Notes: generated by a model not told the origin, from the sequence alone. A DNA stretch of 64,000 nucleotides from Desulfobacterales bacterium RIFOXYA12_FULL_46_15 (GCA_001799395.1 MGTJ01000233.1:24425-88424), one strand, 5' to 3'. Positions 1 to 9,780 are shown, counted from the stretch's first letter. Made by a program: numbers and translations.

Positions 1-1
1 T

Positions 2-532
2 GCATCCAGGGCCATTTCAAAAATGCAGCTCGGCCGTATTGACAAGGAAACCACCTGCAATATAGGCACCATCAGGGGCGGGGTAGCCACGAATATAGTT
101 CCTGAATTTGTTGAAATTCATGGGGAAGCCAGAAGCCATGATATTGAAAAATTAAAATCCGTCACCCGAAATATGATCAGTGCATTCCAGGAAGCTGCAG
201 ATGAATTTAAAACCGCAGAGATGAATCCAAGGGTTGAGATTCTTGTAGATGATGATTTTCCTCTGACTCATATCTCCGAAAACCACAGGGTCATCCGGCT
301 TGCAAGAAAAGCAGCGTTTAATCTTGGAATTAACCTGGCCGGCAGAACCATAGGCGGCGGGGCCGATGCCAATATCTTTTACGGCAAAGGCATTATGGCC
401 GGGGTCTTGGGAACCGGTATGACCGATGTTCATACCCTGAATGAATCCATTTGCATCAAGGACATGGAAAATTCGGCAAGGCTTGTGTTGGAAATTTTGA
501 AAGTGCATGCAGCCGGGGATATTGAATCGTGA
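2..532 (+). CDS. M20-family peptidase (peptidase T-like), C-terminal part
   Basis: The frame is open from base 2 and no start lies inside the window, so this is only the C-terminal ~176 residues of a larger protein. The segment KMQLGRIDKETTCNIGTIRGG followed by ATNIVPEFVEIHGEARSHD is the dimerisation (lid) domain signature of M20 zinc aminopeptidases of the peptidase T/PepT-like group. RTIGGGADANIF and LGTGMTDVHTLNE are the end of the catalytic domain, the latter carrying a likely metal-ligand His. Such enzymes are cytoplasmic and release N-terminal residues from di- or tripeptides. The stop overlaps the GTG start of larC (GTGA), so the two are translationally coupled. The exact substrate cannot be deduced. 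Confidence 0.85.
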   Translation, partial: ASRAISKMQLGRIDKETTCNIGTIRGGVATNIVPEFVEIHGEARSHDIEKLKSVTRNMISAFQEAADEFKTAEMNPRVEILVDDDFPLTHISENHRVIRLARKAAFNLGINLAGRTIGGGADANIFYGKGIMAGVLGTGMTDVHTLNESICIKDMENSARLVLEILKVHAAGDIES

Positions 533-1719
533 TTCTGTATGTTGACATGTTTTCCGGCATCAGTGGAGACATGATGCTGGGGGCGTTTATAGACCTTGGG
601 GTGCCGGTGGATTGGCTCTCGGAAAAACTGTCTCATGTATTTAAAGGATTCAGATTAAGGGCAACGGATGTTTACCGGCATCATCTGAAAGCCGTAGACC
701 TTGTCGTGGAAACCGATGAGGGCAGGGGAATATCAAGAAATTACAAAGATATCAGAGCATTGATCGAAAATGCGGTATTGTCTGAAAAGGTCAAACAGAA
801 CAGCCTTAAGACATTTCAAAAAATAGCTGAGGCTGAGTCCGGTATTCACGGGCATGATATTGAGACTGTTCATTTCCATGAAATCGGCGGTATCGATTCC
901 ATGGTGGATATTGTGGGGTCCTTTCTATGTGTGGACTATCTGGGCATTGACACGGTATATGCCTCTGTTGTTCCTCTTGGATCAGGGACTATCACCTGTT
1001 CCCACGGTGTGCTGCCTGTTCCTGTTCCGGCCGTCCTGGCCATATTAAAGAATATCCCGGTCACATCTTCGGATGCAAAGACTGAGATTGTAACCCCCAC
1101 AGGTGCTGCTATAATAACAACGCTTGCATCTTCTTTCGGCCCTATGCCTGAAATGCGGATAAAAAAAACAGGGTATGGCGGTGGAAAACGAAAGACCGGC
1201 TCATCCCTTCCCAATCTTCTCAGGGTTATTCTGGGTGAAAAAACAGATGATGATACTAAGGCTGCCGTCCTGAAAGAAGCCATTCATGTGATTAAAACCA
1301 ATATTGATGATATGAGTCCTGAAATCTCAGGCTATCTCATGGAAACCCTTCTGGAAAATAAGGCCCTGGATGTATCCTACACACCGGCCCAGATGAAGAA
1401 AAACAGGCCGGGTCTTCAGGTTGAGGTTTTGTGCAGAAAACATGACCTTCATTCCATTATCCGTCTTCTCCTGTCAGAGACATCGTCTATTGGCGTCAGG
1501 GTGCATGAATGTGACCGATTCTTTCTTTTTCGGGAGTTATCTGAAATTCAGACTTCATTTGGCAAGCTACAAGTAAAAAAAATTATCGATCCGGACAACC
1601 GGGTGCGGTTTGTCCCTGAATATGAAGCAGTCAAAAAAACGGCAAAGGAACATCAGCTTCCCTTCAAAGAGGTTTACAATAGTGTGCTTTGCGATATCAA
1701 CAAGCTTGACAGGGAATGA
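529..1719 (+). CDS. larC: LarC, nickel insertion for nickel-pincer nucleotide cofactor
   Basis: 396 residues, the usual length of LarC (DUF111). The N-terminal segment ILYVDMFSGISGDMMLGAF and the internal VHFHEIGGIDSMVDIVG and VPVPAVLAILKNIPV are hallmark LarC motifs, and the C-terminal half begins with KTNIDDMSPEISGYLMETLL. LarC is a CTP-dependent cyclometallase that inserts nickel into pyridinium-3,5-bisthiocarboxylic acid mononucleotide, the cofactor of lactate racemase and other LarA homologues. LarA, LarB and LarE are not in the window, so the partner enzyme is unknown here. The GTG start at 529 overlaps the preceding stop, and the family N-terminus begins exactly there. Confidence 0.9.
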   Translation: MILYVDMFSGISGDMMLGAFIDLGVPVDWLSEKLSHVFKGFRLRATDVYRHHLKAVDLVVETDEGRGISRNYKDIRALIENAVLSEKVKQNSLKTFQKIAEAESGIHGHDIETVHFHEIGGIDSMVDIVGSFLCVDYLGIDTVYASVVPLGSGTITCSHGVLPVPVPAVLAILKNIPVTSSDAKTEIVTPTGAAIITTLASSFGPMPEMRIKKTGYGGGKRKTGSSLPNLLRVILGEKTDDDTKAAVLKEAIHVIKTNIDDMSPEISGYLMETLLENKALDVSYTPAQMKKNRPGLQVEVLCRKHDLHSIIRLLLSETSSIGVRVHECDRFFLFRELSEIQTSFGKLQVKKIIDPDNRVRFVPEYEAVKKTAKEHQLPFKEVYNSVLCDINKLDRE

Positions 1720-1740
1720 TTCAGAAGATAGATAGGCTAA

Positions 1741-2205
1741 ATGACTTTTTTCCAGAAAATTCTTATGTTTTTAGCCACAGGCTTTTTTTCCGGCAGGTCT
1801 CCTGTTGCCCCTGGAACCTTTGGAACCCTTGCTGCCGTTCCCTTTGCAATTGTGTTTAAGATTATTCCAGCACCGTTTCATGTTGTTTACAGCGTAGGGG
1901 TTATCCTTATTGCTATTTTTTTAGCAGACAAAGCCGCTGGCATATTATGTGAAAAAGATCCCGGCTGCATTGTGATTGATGAAATGGCAGGATATGTGGT
2001 AGCCCTTTCCCTGGTTCCGGTTCAGGCATCCACCCTTGTTGCCGGATTTTGTATCTTCAGGTTTTTTGATATTGTGAAACCCGGGCCTGTGAGATATTTT
2101 GAAGAGAATTTTCCAGGAGGGGCAGGCATTGTGCTGGACGATGTCATGGCAGGCATATTGACTGCATTTGTTTTGAAAATCATATATTTATCAGGGGTAT
2201 TTTAG
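1741..2205 (+). CDS. pgpA: Phosphatidylglycerophosphatase A
   Basis: 154-residue integral membrane protein. The segments [20 protein letters not shown] and [12 protein letters not shown], and the later [22 protein letters not shown] with LDDVMAGI, are the conserved PgpA motifs; the last contains the acidic residues that bind magnesium. It dephosphorylates phosphatidylglycerol phosphate to phosphatidylglycerol in the cytoplasmic membrane. Three to four hydrophobic segments are visible. It sits 21 bases after larC and 10 bases before recA; a pgpA-recA arrangement (often with cinA between) is common in proteobacteria and Gram-positives. No cinA is present between them here. Confidence 0.93.
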   Translation: MTFFQKILMFLATGFFSGRSPVAPGTFGTLAAVPFAIVFKIIPAPFHVVYSVGVILIAIFLADKAAGILCEKDPGCIVIDEMAGYVVALSLVPVQASTLVAGFCIFRFFDIVKPGPVRYFEENFPGGAGIVLDDVMAGILTAFVLKIIYLSGVF

Positions 2206-2215
2206 GAGAAAAAGG

Positions 2216-3250
2216 ATGGAAAAAAATTCTGAAAAAGACAAGGCTGTGCAGACAGCCATGAATCAGATTGAAAAGCAGTTCGGAAAGGGATCAATCATGA
2301 AACTGGGCGGCAGACCCATTGAAGCTGTGCCTGTTATCAGGACCGGGTCCCTGGCCCTGGATAAGGCCCTGGGGGTTGGCGGGTATCCAAGGGGCCGGGT
2401 GATTGAAATCTATGGCCCTGAATCTTCCGGAAAGACAACCCTGGCCCTCCATGCCGTGGCTGAAGCCCAGCGGAACGGCGGCATAGCCGCTTTTATCGAT
2501 GCCGAACATGCCCTTGATGTGGCCTATGCCAAACGGCTGGGTGTGGATTGTGATGAACTCCTGATATCCCAGCCCGACACCGGAGAACAGGCCCTTGAGA
2601 TTGCTGACATGCTCGTCCGGAGCGGCGGGATCGATATCATGGTCGTGGATTCCGTGGCAGCCCTAGTACCAAGATCGGAGATTGAAGGTGAAATGGGGGA
2701 TTCCCACATGGGTCTTCAGGCAAGGCTCATGTCTCAGGCCTTACGAAAACTCACCGCCACCATTGGAAAAACCAGCACCACCATAATTTTTATTAACCAG
2801 ATCCGTATGAAAATAGGGGTCGTCTACGGGAACCCGGAAACCACCACCGGCGGCAATGCCCTCAAATTTTATGCCTCCATGCGGCTTGAAATCCGGCGGG
2901 CAGCCCCCATCAAAGAAGGTGAGAACATTGTCGGGAACCGGACCAAGGTTAAGGTTGTGAAAAATAAACTTGCACCCCCATTCAAGGATGTGGAATTTGA
3001 CCTCATGTACGGAGAAGGAATTTCAAGAACCGGGGATCTCCTGGATATGGGAGTTGATTTCGGAATTGTGGATAAAAGCGGGTCATGGTATTCATTCGGC
3101 GGGGAGAGAATCGGCCAGGGAAGAGAAAATGTAAAGGTTTTTCTTGTGAATAACCCGGATATATTTGCAAAAATCGAAGCCGGTGTCCGTGATAAACTAG
3201 GCATGACGATACCGGCTAAAAAAGACAAAAACGGCGACGTTAAAGCATAA
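2216..3250 (+). CDS. recA: Recombinase RecA
   Basis: 344 residues, standard length. The Walker A motif GPESSGKTT is at about residues 67-75, the region [25 protein letters not shown] contains Walker B and L1, and [11 protein letters not shown] followed by [16 protein letters not shown] is the L2 DNA-binding region. RecA polymerises on single-stranded DNA, drives strand exchange and activates LexA cleavage. The AGGAGA ribosome-binding site lies seven bases before the ATG, inside the end of pgpA's short spacer. No LexA-type SOS box could be seen in the 10-base gap, so recA is probably transcribed from further upstream. No recX follows; alaS does. Confidence 0.98.
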   Translation: MEKNSEKDKAVQTAMNQIEKQFGKGSIMKLGGRPIEAVPVIRTGSLALDKALGVGGYPRGRVIEIYGPESSGKTTLALHAVAEAQRNGGIAAFIDAEHALDVAYAKRLGVDCDELLISQPDTGEQALEIADMLVRSGGIDIMVVDSVAALVPRSEIEGEMGDSHMGLQARLMSQALRKLTATIGKTSTTIIFINQIRMKIGVVYGNPETTTGGNALKFYASMRLEIRRAAPIKEGENIVGNRTKVKVVKNKLAPPFKDVEFDLMYGEGISRTGDLLDMGVDFGIVDKSGSWYSFGGERIGQGRENVKVFLVNNPDIFAKIEAGVRDKLGMTIPAKKDKNGDVKA

Positions 3251-3276
3251 CGGATAAGTGAATGAGGAGCAGCAGC

Positions 3277-5913
3277 ATGACAGGCAATGATGCCAGAAAA
3301 ATATTTATAGATTATTTTAAAAAACAGGGTCACCACCTGGTTCGGTCTTCCTCCCTGGTCCCTCAGGATGATAAAACCCTCATGTTTGTAAATGCAGGGA
3401 TGGTCCAGTTTAAACGTGTATTCACCGGGGATGAGAAAAGGGGGTATTCAACTGCGGTGACGGCCCAGAAATGTGTCCGGGCCGGCGGAAAACACAATGA
3501 CCTTGAAAATGTAGGATATACTGCAAGGCATCACACCTTTTTTGAAATGCTGGGAAATTTTTCCTTTGGCGATTATTTTAAGGAAAAGGCCATTAAATTC
3601 GGTTGGGACCTTCTGACCAACGGATATGGGTTTGATAAAAATAAACTCTGGGTGTCTGTGTTTCACGAAGACGATGAAGCATTCAACATCTGGCGGGACA
3701 AGGTAGGTGTGCCTGAAGAACGCATCATCCGGCTGGGTGAAAAAGATAATTTCTGGGCCATGGGGGACACGGGCCCCTGCGGTCCCTGCAGCGAGATCCA
3801 TATTGACCGGGGTATTGAATTCGGTTGTGGAAACAAGGATTGTGCCGTGGGCTGTGACTGTGACCGGTGGCTGGAATTATGGAATCTTGTTTTTATGCAG
3901 TTTGAAAAAGATGATCAAGGCAATCTTCATCCTTTGCCAAAACCCAGCATTGATACTGGCATGGGCCTTGAGCGGGTGATCTCCGTTCTCCAGGGCGTGC
4001 CCACTAATTATGATACTGATTTGTTTATTCCCATTATGGAAAAAGTCGGGGAGCTTTCCGGCAGGAAACGTCATGAGTCTAATGAAGTTGAAGTGGCCAT
4101 GAAGGTTATTGCCGATCATTCCCGGGCATCGGCCTTTCTGATCTGCGACGGGGTTCTGCCCTCCAATGAAGGCCGTGGATATGTGCTCCGGCGCATCATG
4201 AGACGGGCCATCCGCTACGGCAGAAGCATTGGTCTTGTCAAACCCTTTATGCATGAAACGGTTCAAACGGTTTTTGCCATCATGGACGAGGCCTACCCGG
4301 AGCTTAAAGAATCTTCCGCCTTTATCCTGAACGTTGTGAAAAATGAAGAGGAAAAATTTCTTGAAACCCTGGAAACCGGTATGAAACTACTGGAAGCCAC
4401 CATTCAAGAGATAACCCAAGGAAATGCCGGGTCGCAAAAGAAATCCGTAATTCCCGGCAATATCATTTTTAAGCTCTATGATACTTTCGGGTTTCCTGTG
4501 GACATTATCGCCGATCATGTCAAGGAAATGAATATCAGCCTGGATATGGACGGCTTTCACCAGGCCATGGAAGAGCAGAAAGCAAGATCCAGGTCCATCA
4601 AAAAATTTGCAGGGATCGGCGAAGCCTATAAAGCCCTGACATCGGAAGGGGTGAAAACCTCTTTTACAGGCTATGGCGCCATAGAAGGGAAATCAAAAGT
4701 CCTGATCCTTGTCAAAGAGGATAAGGAAATCAAAACTGCCGGATCAGGCGATCATGTGGAAATTGTAACGGATACAACGGTTTTTTATGGAGAATCCGGG
4801 GGTCAGGCAGGGGATTCGGGCAGGTTTGAAAATGACAATTGTATCATTCATATTTTAGATACGGTTAAAAATCCGTCAGGGCTTATCATCCATAAAGGAG
4901 TAGTCCAAAAAGGCGAAGCCAAAAAAGGAAATTTTTTTGTCCTTAAGGTGGATGAGAAAAAAAGACAGGCCATTGCCGCTAATCATACCGCCACCCATAT
5001 CCTGCAGTCAGCCTTAAGAAAAGTTCTAGGGGATCATGTCAAACAGTCCGGCTCCCTTGTGACGGACACAAGACTCAGATTTGATTTTACACATTTTGCA
5101 TTCATTCCAGTTGAAGAACTTCTGGCAATTGAAAATGAAGTGAATCTGCGGATCAGGGAAAATCATCCGGTGGAAACAAAGGAAATGAACATGGATGAGG
5201 CAGTCCGGGCCGGAGCCACTGCACTTTTTGAAGAAAAATACGGGGATGTGGTCAGGGTCGTGTCTCAAGGGAAATTCTCCAGCGAGCTTTGCGGCGGAAC
5301 CCATACGAAGCGGTCCGGTGATATTGGATTGTTCAAAATCCAGTCTGAAGCCGGGATTGCATCGGGTGTCCGGAGGATAGAAGCTGCAACTGGCCAGGTG
5401 GCCCTGGATCATGTCCACAGGGAAGAGGCCCTTATCGAGTCAACAGCCGGTCTTTTAAAAGGTGCAAAAGAAGATGTGGCAGCCAAAGTGGAAGCTTTAT
5501 TAAAGGATAAGAAAAATCTTGAAAAAGAACTGGAATCCCTGAAAGCAAAGATGGCCTCCAAATCCGTTGAAAATCTGGCGGATGAAATCAAAATGATCAA
5601 CGGTATCAAGGTGATTGCAAAACGGGTGGATATTGAAAATCCTTCCCAGTTAAGAGATCTGGCAGACAAATTCAAGACAAAGATCGGTTCCGGGGTCATT
5701 CTGTTAGGCGCGGTATCTGATGGAAAAGCCCTGTTGATCTCTGTTGTAACAGAAGACCTGACCAAAAAATTTAAAGCCGGTGATATTGTAAAGGCTGCGG
5801 CCAAAATCGTCGGCGGCGGAGGCGGCGGACGCCCTGATATGGCCCAGGCCGGCGGCACAAAGCCTGAACATCTTGATAAGGCGCTGGAATCGGTTTATCA
5901 GACCATGTCATGA
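3277..5913 (+). CDS. alaS: Alanyl-tRNA synthetase
   Basis: 878 residues, full length. Class II catalytic domain at the N-terminus (ARKIFIDYFKKQGH, then FVNAGMVQFK and FFEMLGNFSFGDYF), editing domain with the zinc-binding NHTATHILQ and SELCGGTHTKRSGDIG motifs, and a glycine-rich C-Ala end (VGGGGGGRPDMAQAGG). It charges tRNA-Ala and hydrolyses mischarged Ser/Gly-tRNA-Ala. The ATG at 3277 is preferred over the in-frame ATG at 3262, because GAGGAG at 3264-3269 is well spaced for it and family proteins start at MTGNDARKIF-like sequence. The stop overlaps the next gene's start (ATGA). Confidence 0.97.
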   Translation: MTGNDARKIFIDYFKKQGHHLVRSSSLVPQDDKTLMFVNAGMVQFKRVFTGDEKRGYSTAVTAQKCVRAGGKHNDLENVGYTARHHTFFEMLGNFSFGDYFKEKAIKFGWDLLTNGYGFDKNKLWVSVFHEDDEAFNIWRDKVGVPEERIIRLGEKDNFWAMGDTGPCGPCSEIHIDRGIEFGCGNKDCAVGCDCDRWLELWNLVFMQFEKDDQGNLHPLPKPSIDTGMGLERVISVLQGVPTNYDTDLFIPIMEKVGELSGRKRHESNEVEVAMKVIADHSRASAFLICDGVLPSNEGRGYVLRRIMRRAIRYGRSIGLVKPFMHETVQTVFAIMDEAYPELKESSAFILNVVKNEEEKFLETLETGMKLLEATIQEITQGNAGSQKKSVIPGNIIFKLYDTFGFPVDIIADHVKEMNISLDMDGFHQAMEEQKARSRSIKKFAGIGEAYKALTSEGVKTSFTGYGAIEGKSKVLILVKEDKEIKTAGSGDHVEIVTDTTVFYGESGGQAGDSGRFENDNCIIHILDTVKNPSGLIIHKGVVQKGEAKKGNFFVLKVDEKKRQAIAANHTATHILQSALRKVLGDHVKQSGSLVTDTRLRFDFTHFAFIPVEELLAIENEVNLRIRENHPVETKEMNMDEAVRAGATALFEEKYGDVVRVVSQGKFSSELCGGTHTKRSGDIGLFKIQSEAGIASGVRRIEAATGQVALDHVHREEALIESTAGLLKGAKEDVAAKVEALLKDKKNLEKELESLKAKMASKSVENLADEIKMINGIKVIAKRVDIENPSQLRDLADKFKTKIGSGVILLGAVSDGKALLISVVTEDLTKKFKAGDIVKAAAKIVGGGGGGRPDMAQAGGTKPEHLDKALESVYQTMS

Positions 5914-6944
5914 CCGCTTATTTCATAAGACGATTGCTCCTGGTGATACCGACTTTTATCGGTATCACCATCATGGTGTTTACCATCACTCGTTTTGTGC
6001 CGGGCGGTCCCATTGAAAGAATCATTTCCGATACACGGGCCATGCAGACAGGCCATGGCGGCTCATCTTCCGGTATATCAGCAGGTTCAGGCTCAAGCCA
6101 GCCCCTTTCCGAAGAACAGATTCAAAAACTCAAAGCCTATTACGGGTTTGACAAACCTCTGCTCACAAGCTATTTCGTCTGGCTCTCAAAGGTGATCAGG
6201 GGAGATCTAGGTATATCCACAAGGTATCAGGACCCGGTCTGGGATATGATCAGGGAAAAAATTCCTGTGTCCCTTTATTTTGGTATCCTGAGCCTTTTCA
6301 TGATCTACGGGGTATGCATTCCTCTTGGCATGGCAAAGGCGGTCCGGCACAAAACAGGGTTTGACAATATTACATCCATGATCATTTTCACTGGTTATGC
6401 CATCCCGGGGTGGGTGGCCGGGGTTTTCATGCTGGTCCTTTTTTCATCCCGGTTTGATGTATTTCCCCTGGGCGGGCTTGTATCAGAATCCTTTAATGAT
6501 ATAACCCTGTTTGAAAAAATCACGGACATCCTTTGGCACACCCTTCTTCCTCTTATTTCCTATGTGATCGGCTCCTTTACCGTGATGACGCTTCTAATGA
6601 AAAATACCCTCATGGACCATCTGTCATCCGATTATGTCAGAACCGCCCTGGCCAAAGGACTTTCTTTTGAAAATGCCATCTTAAAGCATGCTCTGCAAAA
6701 CAGCCTTATCCCCATTGCCACCAGTTTTGGAAACAATATTTCCATTCTTCTGACCGGGTCTTTTCTTATTGAAAAAGTGTTTAATATCAACGGCATGGGG
6801 CTCCTGGGATATGAATCCATCCTGGACCGGGACTACCCTGTAGTCATGGGAATTCTTGTGATTTCATCCCTGCTTTTTCTTCTGGGAAATATTCTTTCCG
6901 ACCTCTGTGTCGCCCTTGTGGATCCCCGGGTGAGGTTTAAATAA
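5910..6944 (+). CDS. yejB: ABC transporter permease, YejB-type (oligopeptide family)
   Basis: 344 residues with the six-helix DppB/OppB permease fold. The N-terminus IRRLLLVIPTFIGITIMVF and FVPGGPIE are characteristic of YejB, and YVRTALAKGLSFENAILKHALQNSLIP is the EAA loop that contacts the ATPase. YejB is longer than DppB because of a Gly/Ser-rich insertion after the first helix, visible here at about residues 46-65. In the YejABEF system it imports peptides (microcin C in E. coli). It overlaps alaS by ATGA and yejE by TAATG. No substrate-binding protein or ATPase gene is adjacent, so those partners must be elsewhere. Confidence 0.85.
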   Translation: MTAYFIRRLLLVIPTFIGITIMVFTITRFVPGGPIERIISDTRAMQTGHGGSSSGISAGSGSSQPLSEEQIQKLKAYYGFDKPLLTSYFVWLSKVIRGDLGISTRYQDPVWDMIREKIPVSLYFGILSLFMIYGVCIPLGMAKAVRHKTGFDNITSMIIFTGYAIPGWVAGVFMLVLFSSRFDVFPLGGLVSESFNDITLFEKITDILWHTLLPLISYVIGSFTVMTLLMKNTLMDHLSSDYVRTALAKGLSFENAILKHALQNSLIPIATSFGNNISILLTGSFLIEKVFNINGMGLLGYESILDRDYPVVMGILVISSLLFLLGNILSDLCVALVDPRVRFK

Positions 6945-7987
6945 TGCTGATCAGTCCCGCCACCCGAAAAAAAATCCAGAGATTCAGGTCAGTGAAAAGA
7001 GGATATCAGTCTTTTTTGATCCTTTTATGTATGGTCATGATTTCCCTTTTTGCCGAAGTCTTTATCAATTCAAGGGCTCTTTTGGTGTATCATAACGGCA
7101 GGCTCTATTTTCCCACCTATTCAAAGATGATCAAAGGCTCTGAATTAGGGCTTGGATATGAATATGAAACCGATTACCGGGGTCTGAAACAAAAATTTCA
7201 AAACGAAAACAACCGGGATTTTGTGATCCTGCCCCTGGTTCCATATAACCCTTATGAAAACGATCTGAAAACTAATGCCTATCCGCCCTTTGCCCCTTCC
7301 TTCAAAGAGAGGCATTTTTTCGGGACTGATAATGTGGGACGGGACATTCTGGCGCGTCTCGTTTACGGGTTTAGAACGGCCATTGTGTTTTCCCTTGTCC
7401 TTTTGATCCTGAACTATACGATCGGCATCAGTCTTGGGTGTGCCATGGGATATTTCGGGGGGAAGTTTGATCTTTTTTTCCAGCGGGTCATCGAAATCTG
7501 GAACAATATCCCGTTTTTATATGTGATCATGATCATGGCCTCCGTCGTGGTTCCAAATTTTATGATCCTTTTGCTGATCATGGCGTTTTTCGGGTGGATC
7601 GGCATTACCTGGGTTATGAGAACCATGACCTATAAGGAAAAACAAAAAGAATACATACTGGCGGTCCGGTCTTTGGGGGCCTCCCATACAAGGATTATTT
7701 TCCGGCATATTATTCCCAATACCCTTTCCGTTATAGTGACCTATGCACCCTTTGCGGTTTCAGGGGGGATCGTGGCGCTGACTTCCCTGGATTATCTCGG
7801 GTTCGGGCTGCCGGCACCGACGCCGTCCTGGGGGGAACTGTTATCCCAGGGCTGGCAGAACATGGAAGCCTGGTGGATTGCAGCCTCTGTTGTGGCAGCC
7901 CTTGTCATTACCCTCATGTGCGTCACCTTTACCGGGGAAGGCATCCGGGAGGCATTTGATCCGAGACAGCATACCACCTATGAATAA
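6944..7987 (+). CDS. yejE: ABC transporter permease, YejE-type (oligopeptide family)
   Basis: 347 residues, DppC/OppC-type permease. A single N-terminal helix is followed by a long periplasmic stretch (about residues 45-125) containing LPLVPYNPYENDLK and PPFAPSFKERHFFGTDNVGRDILARLVYG, which is characteristic of YejE, then five more helices. The EAA loop is YILAVRSLGASHTRIIFRHIIPNTLS. It would form the membrane channel with YejB, whose stop codon it overlaps by one base. The C-terminus FTGEGIREAFDPRQH is typical. It is the last gene of this + strand run and converges on yitT with a 9-base gap. Confidence 0.87.
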   Translation: MLISPATRKKIQRFRSVKRGYQSFLILLCMVMISLFAEVFINSRALLVYHNGRLYFPTYSKMIKGSELGLGYEYETDYRGLKQKFQNENNRDFVILPLVPYNPYENDLKTNAYPPFAPSFKERHFFGTDNVGRDILARLVYGFRTAIVFSLVLLILNYTIGISLGCAMGYFGGKFDLFFQRVIEIWNNIPFLYVIMIMASVVVPNFMILLLIMAFFGWIGITWVMRTMTYKEKQKEYILAVRSLGASHTRIIFRHIIPNTLSVIVTYAPFAVSGGIVALTSLDYLGFGLPAPTPSWGELLSQGWQNMEAWWIAASVVAALVITLMCVTFTGEGIREAFDPRQHTTYE

Positions 7988-7996
7988 TGCCTTTCG

Positions 7997-8854
7997 TTAA
8001 TACACCTTCCGGGTGGAAAAACCCTTACCAAGAACGTTGAAGGTGTTCTCCGTGATCAGGAAGGCATCCGGATCAATATTAAATACAATTTCTTCAACCC
8101 GTTTGATCTGGTAATTGTTGACCACTGTCAGGATTATTTCTTTTTTCTCTCCGGTATACCCCCCGGAACCTTTTATCAAGGTTGCTCCACGTTTTAGTTT
8201 TGCAATAATTCCATTCACTATTGCCTGCGGATTTTTGGAAATAATGAAGATCATTTTTCTCTGGTTGAACAAGGTCATGAAATATTCCAGTACTTGGGAG
8301 GTAATATAGCTCATGGCAATGGAATACAGGATCATATCGATTTCCAAGAGGCCGAAGCTGAAGAAAAACAAGGCAAAATTAAAGGAAAAATTATAGGTTC
8401 CGATGCGGATACCATATTTCTGGTTCAGGATGATGGAAATGATATCATTGCCGCCGGCAGATCCAAGGGACCGAAAGATAATCCCTGCACCGGCTCCAAT
8501 GACGGTCCCTCCGGCAATGGCGGCCAGCATCATGTCTTTAACCGGCATTTTAAAGGGGATCAAATCAATGACAAGGGTCAGGATAATGGTTCCGTAAAGG
8601 CTGTAGAATAAAAACCTGCGGCTTATAAAAATCCATCCTGCAATAAATACCGGGATATTCAGGATAAAATACCAGATACCCGGGGTCAGGGATTTGGTGT
8701 AATAATAAATCAGGAGCCCTGTTCCTGCAAAGCCGCCGGTGATCATCCCATGGGGGATGACAATGGCTTTAAGGCCGATACCGATGATGACACTGCCAAG
8801 GGTGATTAAAAATAAATTCCAGGGGATTGAATAGCTTATCTTCTTAAAATTCAT
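7997..8854 (-). CDS. YitT-family membrane protein (DUF161 + DUF2179)
   Basis: 285 residues. Five to six hydrophobic segments with the repeated G-x-x-x-P-x-G-x-x-x-GG-x-x-G pattern (IVIPHGMITGGFAGTGLL) mark the YitT membrane domain, and the C-terminal ~80 residues (IISKNPQAIVNGIIAKLKRGATLIKGSGGYTG) are the cytoplasmic DUF2179 domain. The function of this family is not established. The ATG at 8854 is chosen because GAGGTG lies six bases ahead of it; an in-frame GTG three codons upstream has no ribosome-binding site. It stands alone, convergent with yejE and divergent from the next gene. Confidence 0.85.
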   Translation of the reverse strand: MNFKKISYSIPWNLFLITLGSVIIGIGLKAIVIPHGMITGGFAGTGLLIYYYTKSLTPGIWYFILNIPVFIAGWIFISRRFLFYSLYGTIILTLVIDLIPFKMPVKDMMLAAIAGGTVIGAGAGIIFRSLGSAGGNDIISIILNQKYGIRIGTYNFSFNFALFFFSFGLLEIDMILYSIAMSYITSQVLEYFMTLFNQRKMIFIISKNPQAIVNGIIAKLKRGATLIKGSGGYTGEKKEIILTVVNNYQIKRVEEIVFNIDPDAFLITENTFNVLGKGFSTRKVY

Positions 8855-9027
8855 GGGGAACACCTCAATTTTTAAAAAGTTCCAGATAATATAAAATGGA
8901 TATTAATGCAAAACTTTTTTAAAAGCGATTAAAAATAATTCTATTCCATATTCTGTTTTCCATGCTATCATTGTGTTAATATCCAACCGATCATTAAAAA
9001 AATAATTTTTAAAAAAAAGGAAAGACC

Positions 9028-9573
9028 ATGGGTAATAAAGATTTTAGTTTTTACAGCGGCGGGCTTAAAGGCGCAGAAGAAGCATTTGGGATATGTGCTG
9101 AAAAATTCGGGATGAATGAGATCAATTTTTCTTTTGAAGGCCACTCGCTTTCCAGAAATAAGAATGTCACACTGCTCAGCGATGAGGAACTCAATAAAGG
9201 CAATATCAGCATGGAGATTGTATCGGCAAGGATGGGGAGGCGGTATGCCCAGGCTGATAAGATCCGCAAAGTATTTCAGACCATTTTCCATATGGTCAAT
9301 AAAGGGTATCAGGTATTTGCCGTGGGGTTTATTCAGGCAGACGGAACAGTTAAAGGCGGGACCGGCTGGGGAGTTGAGCTTGCTAAATTTTTTAACAGAC
9401 CGGTCAGTGTTTTTGATCAGGATACAAATCAGTGGTATGCATGGAAATCCAATGAATGGATCGAAGAAATTCCTTCAATTACCCATAAGACCTTTTGTGG
9501 TACAGGCACCAGACATCTTTCAGATCAGGGTAAAAAAGCCATTGAAGATCTTTTCAACCGGTCGTTTTCATAA
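9028..9573 (+). CDS. Hypothetical protein, SLOG/YpsA-like Rossmann fold
   Basis: 181 residues, no signal peptide or membrane segment. The pattern FYSGGLKGAEEAF near the N-terminus, IVSARMGRRYAQADKIRKVFQTIFHMV and AVGFIQADGTVKGGTGWGVELAKFF in the middle, VSVFDQDTNQWYAWKSNEW, and FCGTGTRHLSDQGKKAIEDLF at the C-terminus resemble nucleotide-binding SLOG proteins (cpYpsA-related group). The GTGW and GTGTR glycine turns are the likely ligand contacts. This assignment is by pattern recognition only. AAAAGGAAAG precedes the ATG. It is monocistronic, followed by a strong intrinsic terminator. No functional role can be stated. Confidence 0.7.
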   Translation: MGNKDFSFYSGGLKGAEEAFGICAEKFGMNEINFSFEGHSLSRNKNVTLLSDEELNKGNISMEIVSARMGRRYAQADKIRKVFQTIFHMVNKGYQVFAVGFIQADGTVKGGTGWGVELAKFFNRPVSVFDQDTNQWYAWKSNEWIEEIPSITHKTFCGTGTRHLSDQGKKAIEDLFNRSFS

Positions 9574-9594
9574 ATGCATTGTTGATTTTTTTTA

Positions 9595-9632
9595 GCCTCT
9601 CCATGAAAATACCATGGAGAGGCGTCTTCTTT
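9595..9632 (+). terminator. Rho-independent terminator of the SLOG-like gene
   Basis: A perfect 11-bp stem (GCCTCTCCATG at 9595-9605 paired with 9613-9623), a 7-base loop and a following pyrimidine/T-rich tract (TCTTCTTTTT) lie 22 bases after the stop codon at 9573. Confidence 0.85.
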
Positions 9633-9651
9633 TTCCCATGGAAACAGGGCT

Positions 9652-9780
9652 GTTGCAATTCTCAACGTCATGTTTTTAACTTGCAATACCGGTCTAACTT
9701 GTTGTGATTAAATAATATTTATAATTTTATTCTGCATTGCATTTCAAATTGAAACAGGATTGGCAGGTTTCAACTGAATC
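9652..9780 (+). promoter_or_regulatory. Putative upstream activating region of the 9.9-kb stress locus
   Basis: This part of the 357-base gene-free stretch 9574-9930 holds several blocks that recur in the same order upstream of the 13.1-kb stress locus: GTTGCAA (9652), TGCAATACCGGTCTAACT (9682), TGCATTG (9733) and AGGTTTCAACTGAATC (9765). The TGCAAT/ATTGCA elements have the size of an activator recognition half-site. The location 90-220 bases before a sigma-54 promoter is where NtrC-family activators bind. The assignment as activator sites is inference. Confidence 0.5.
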
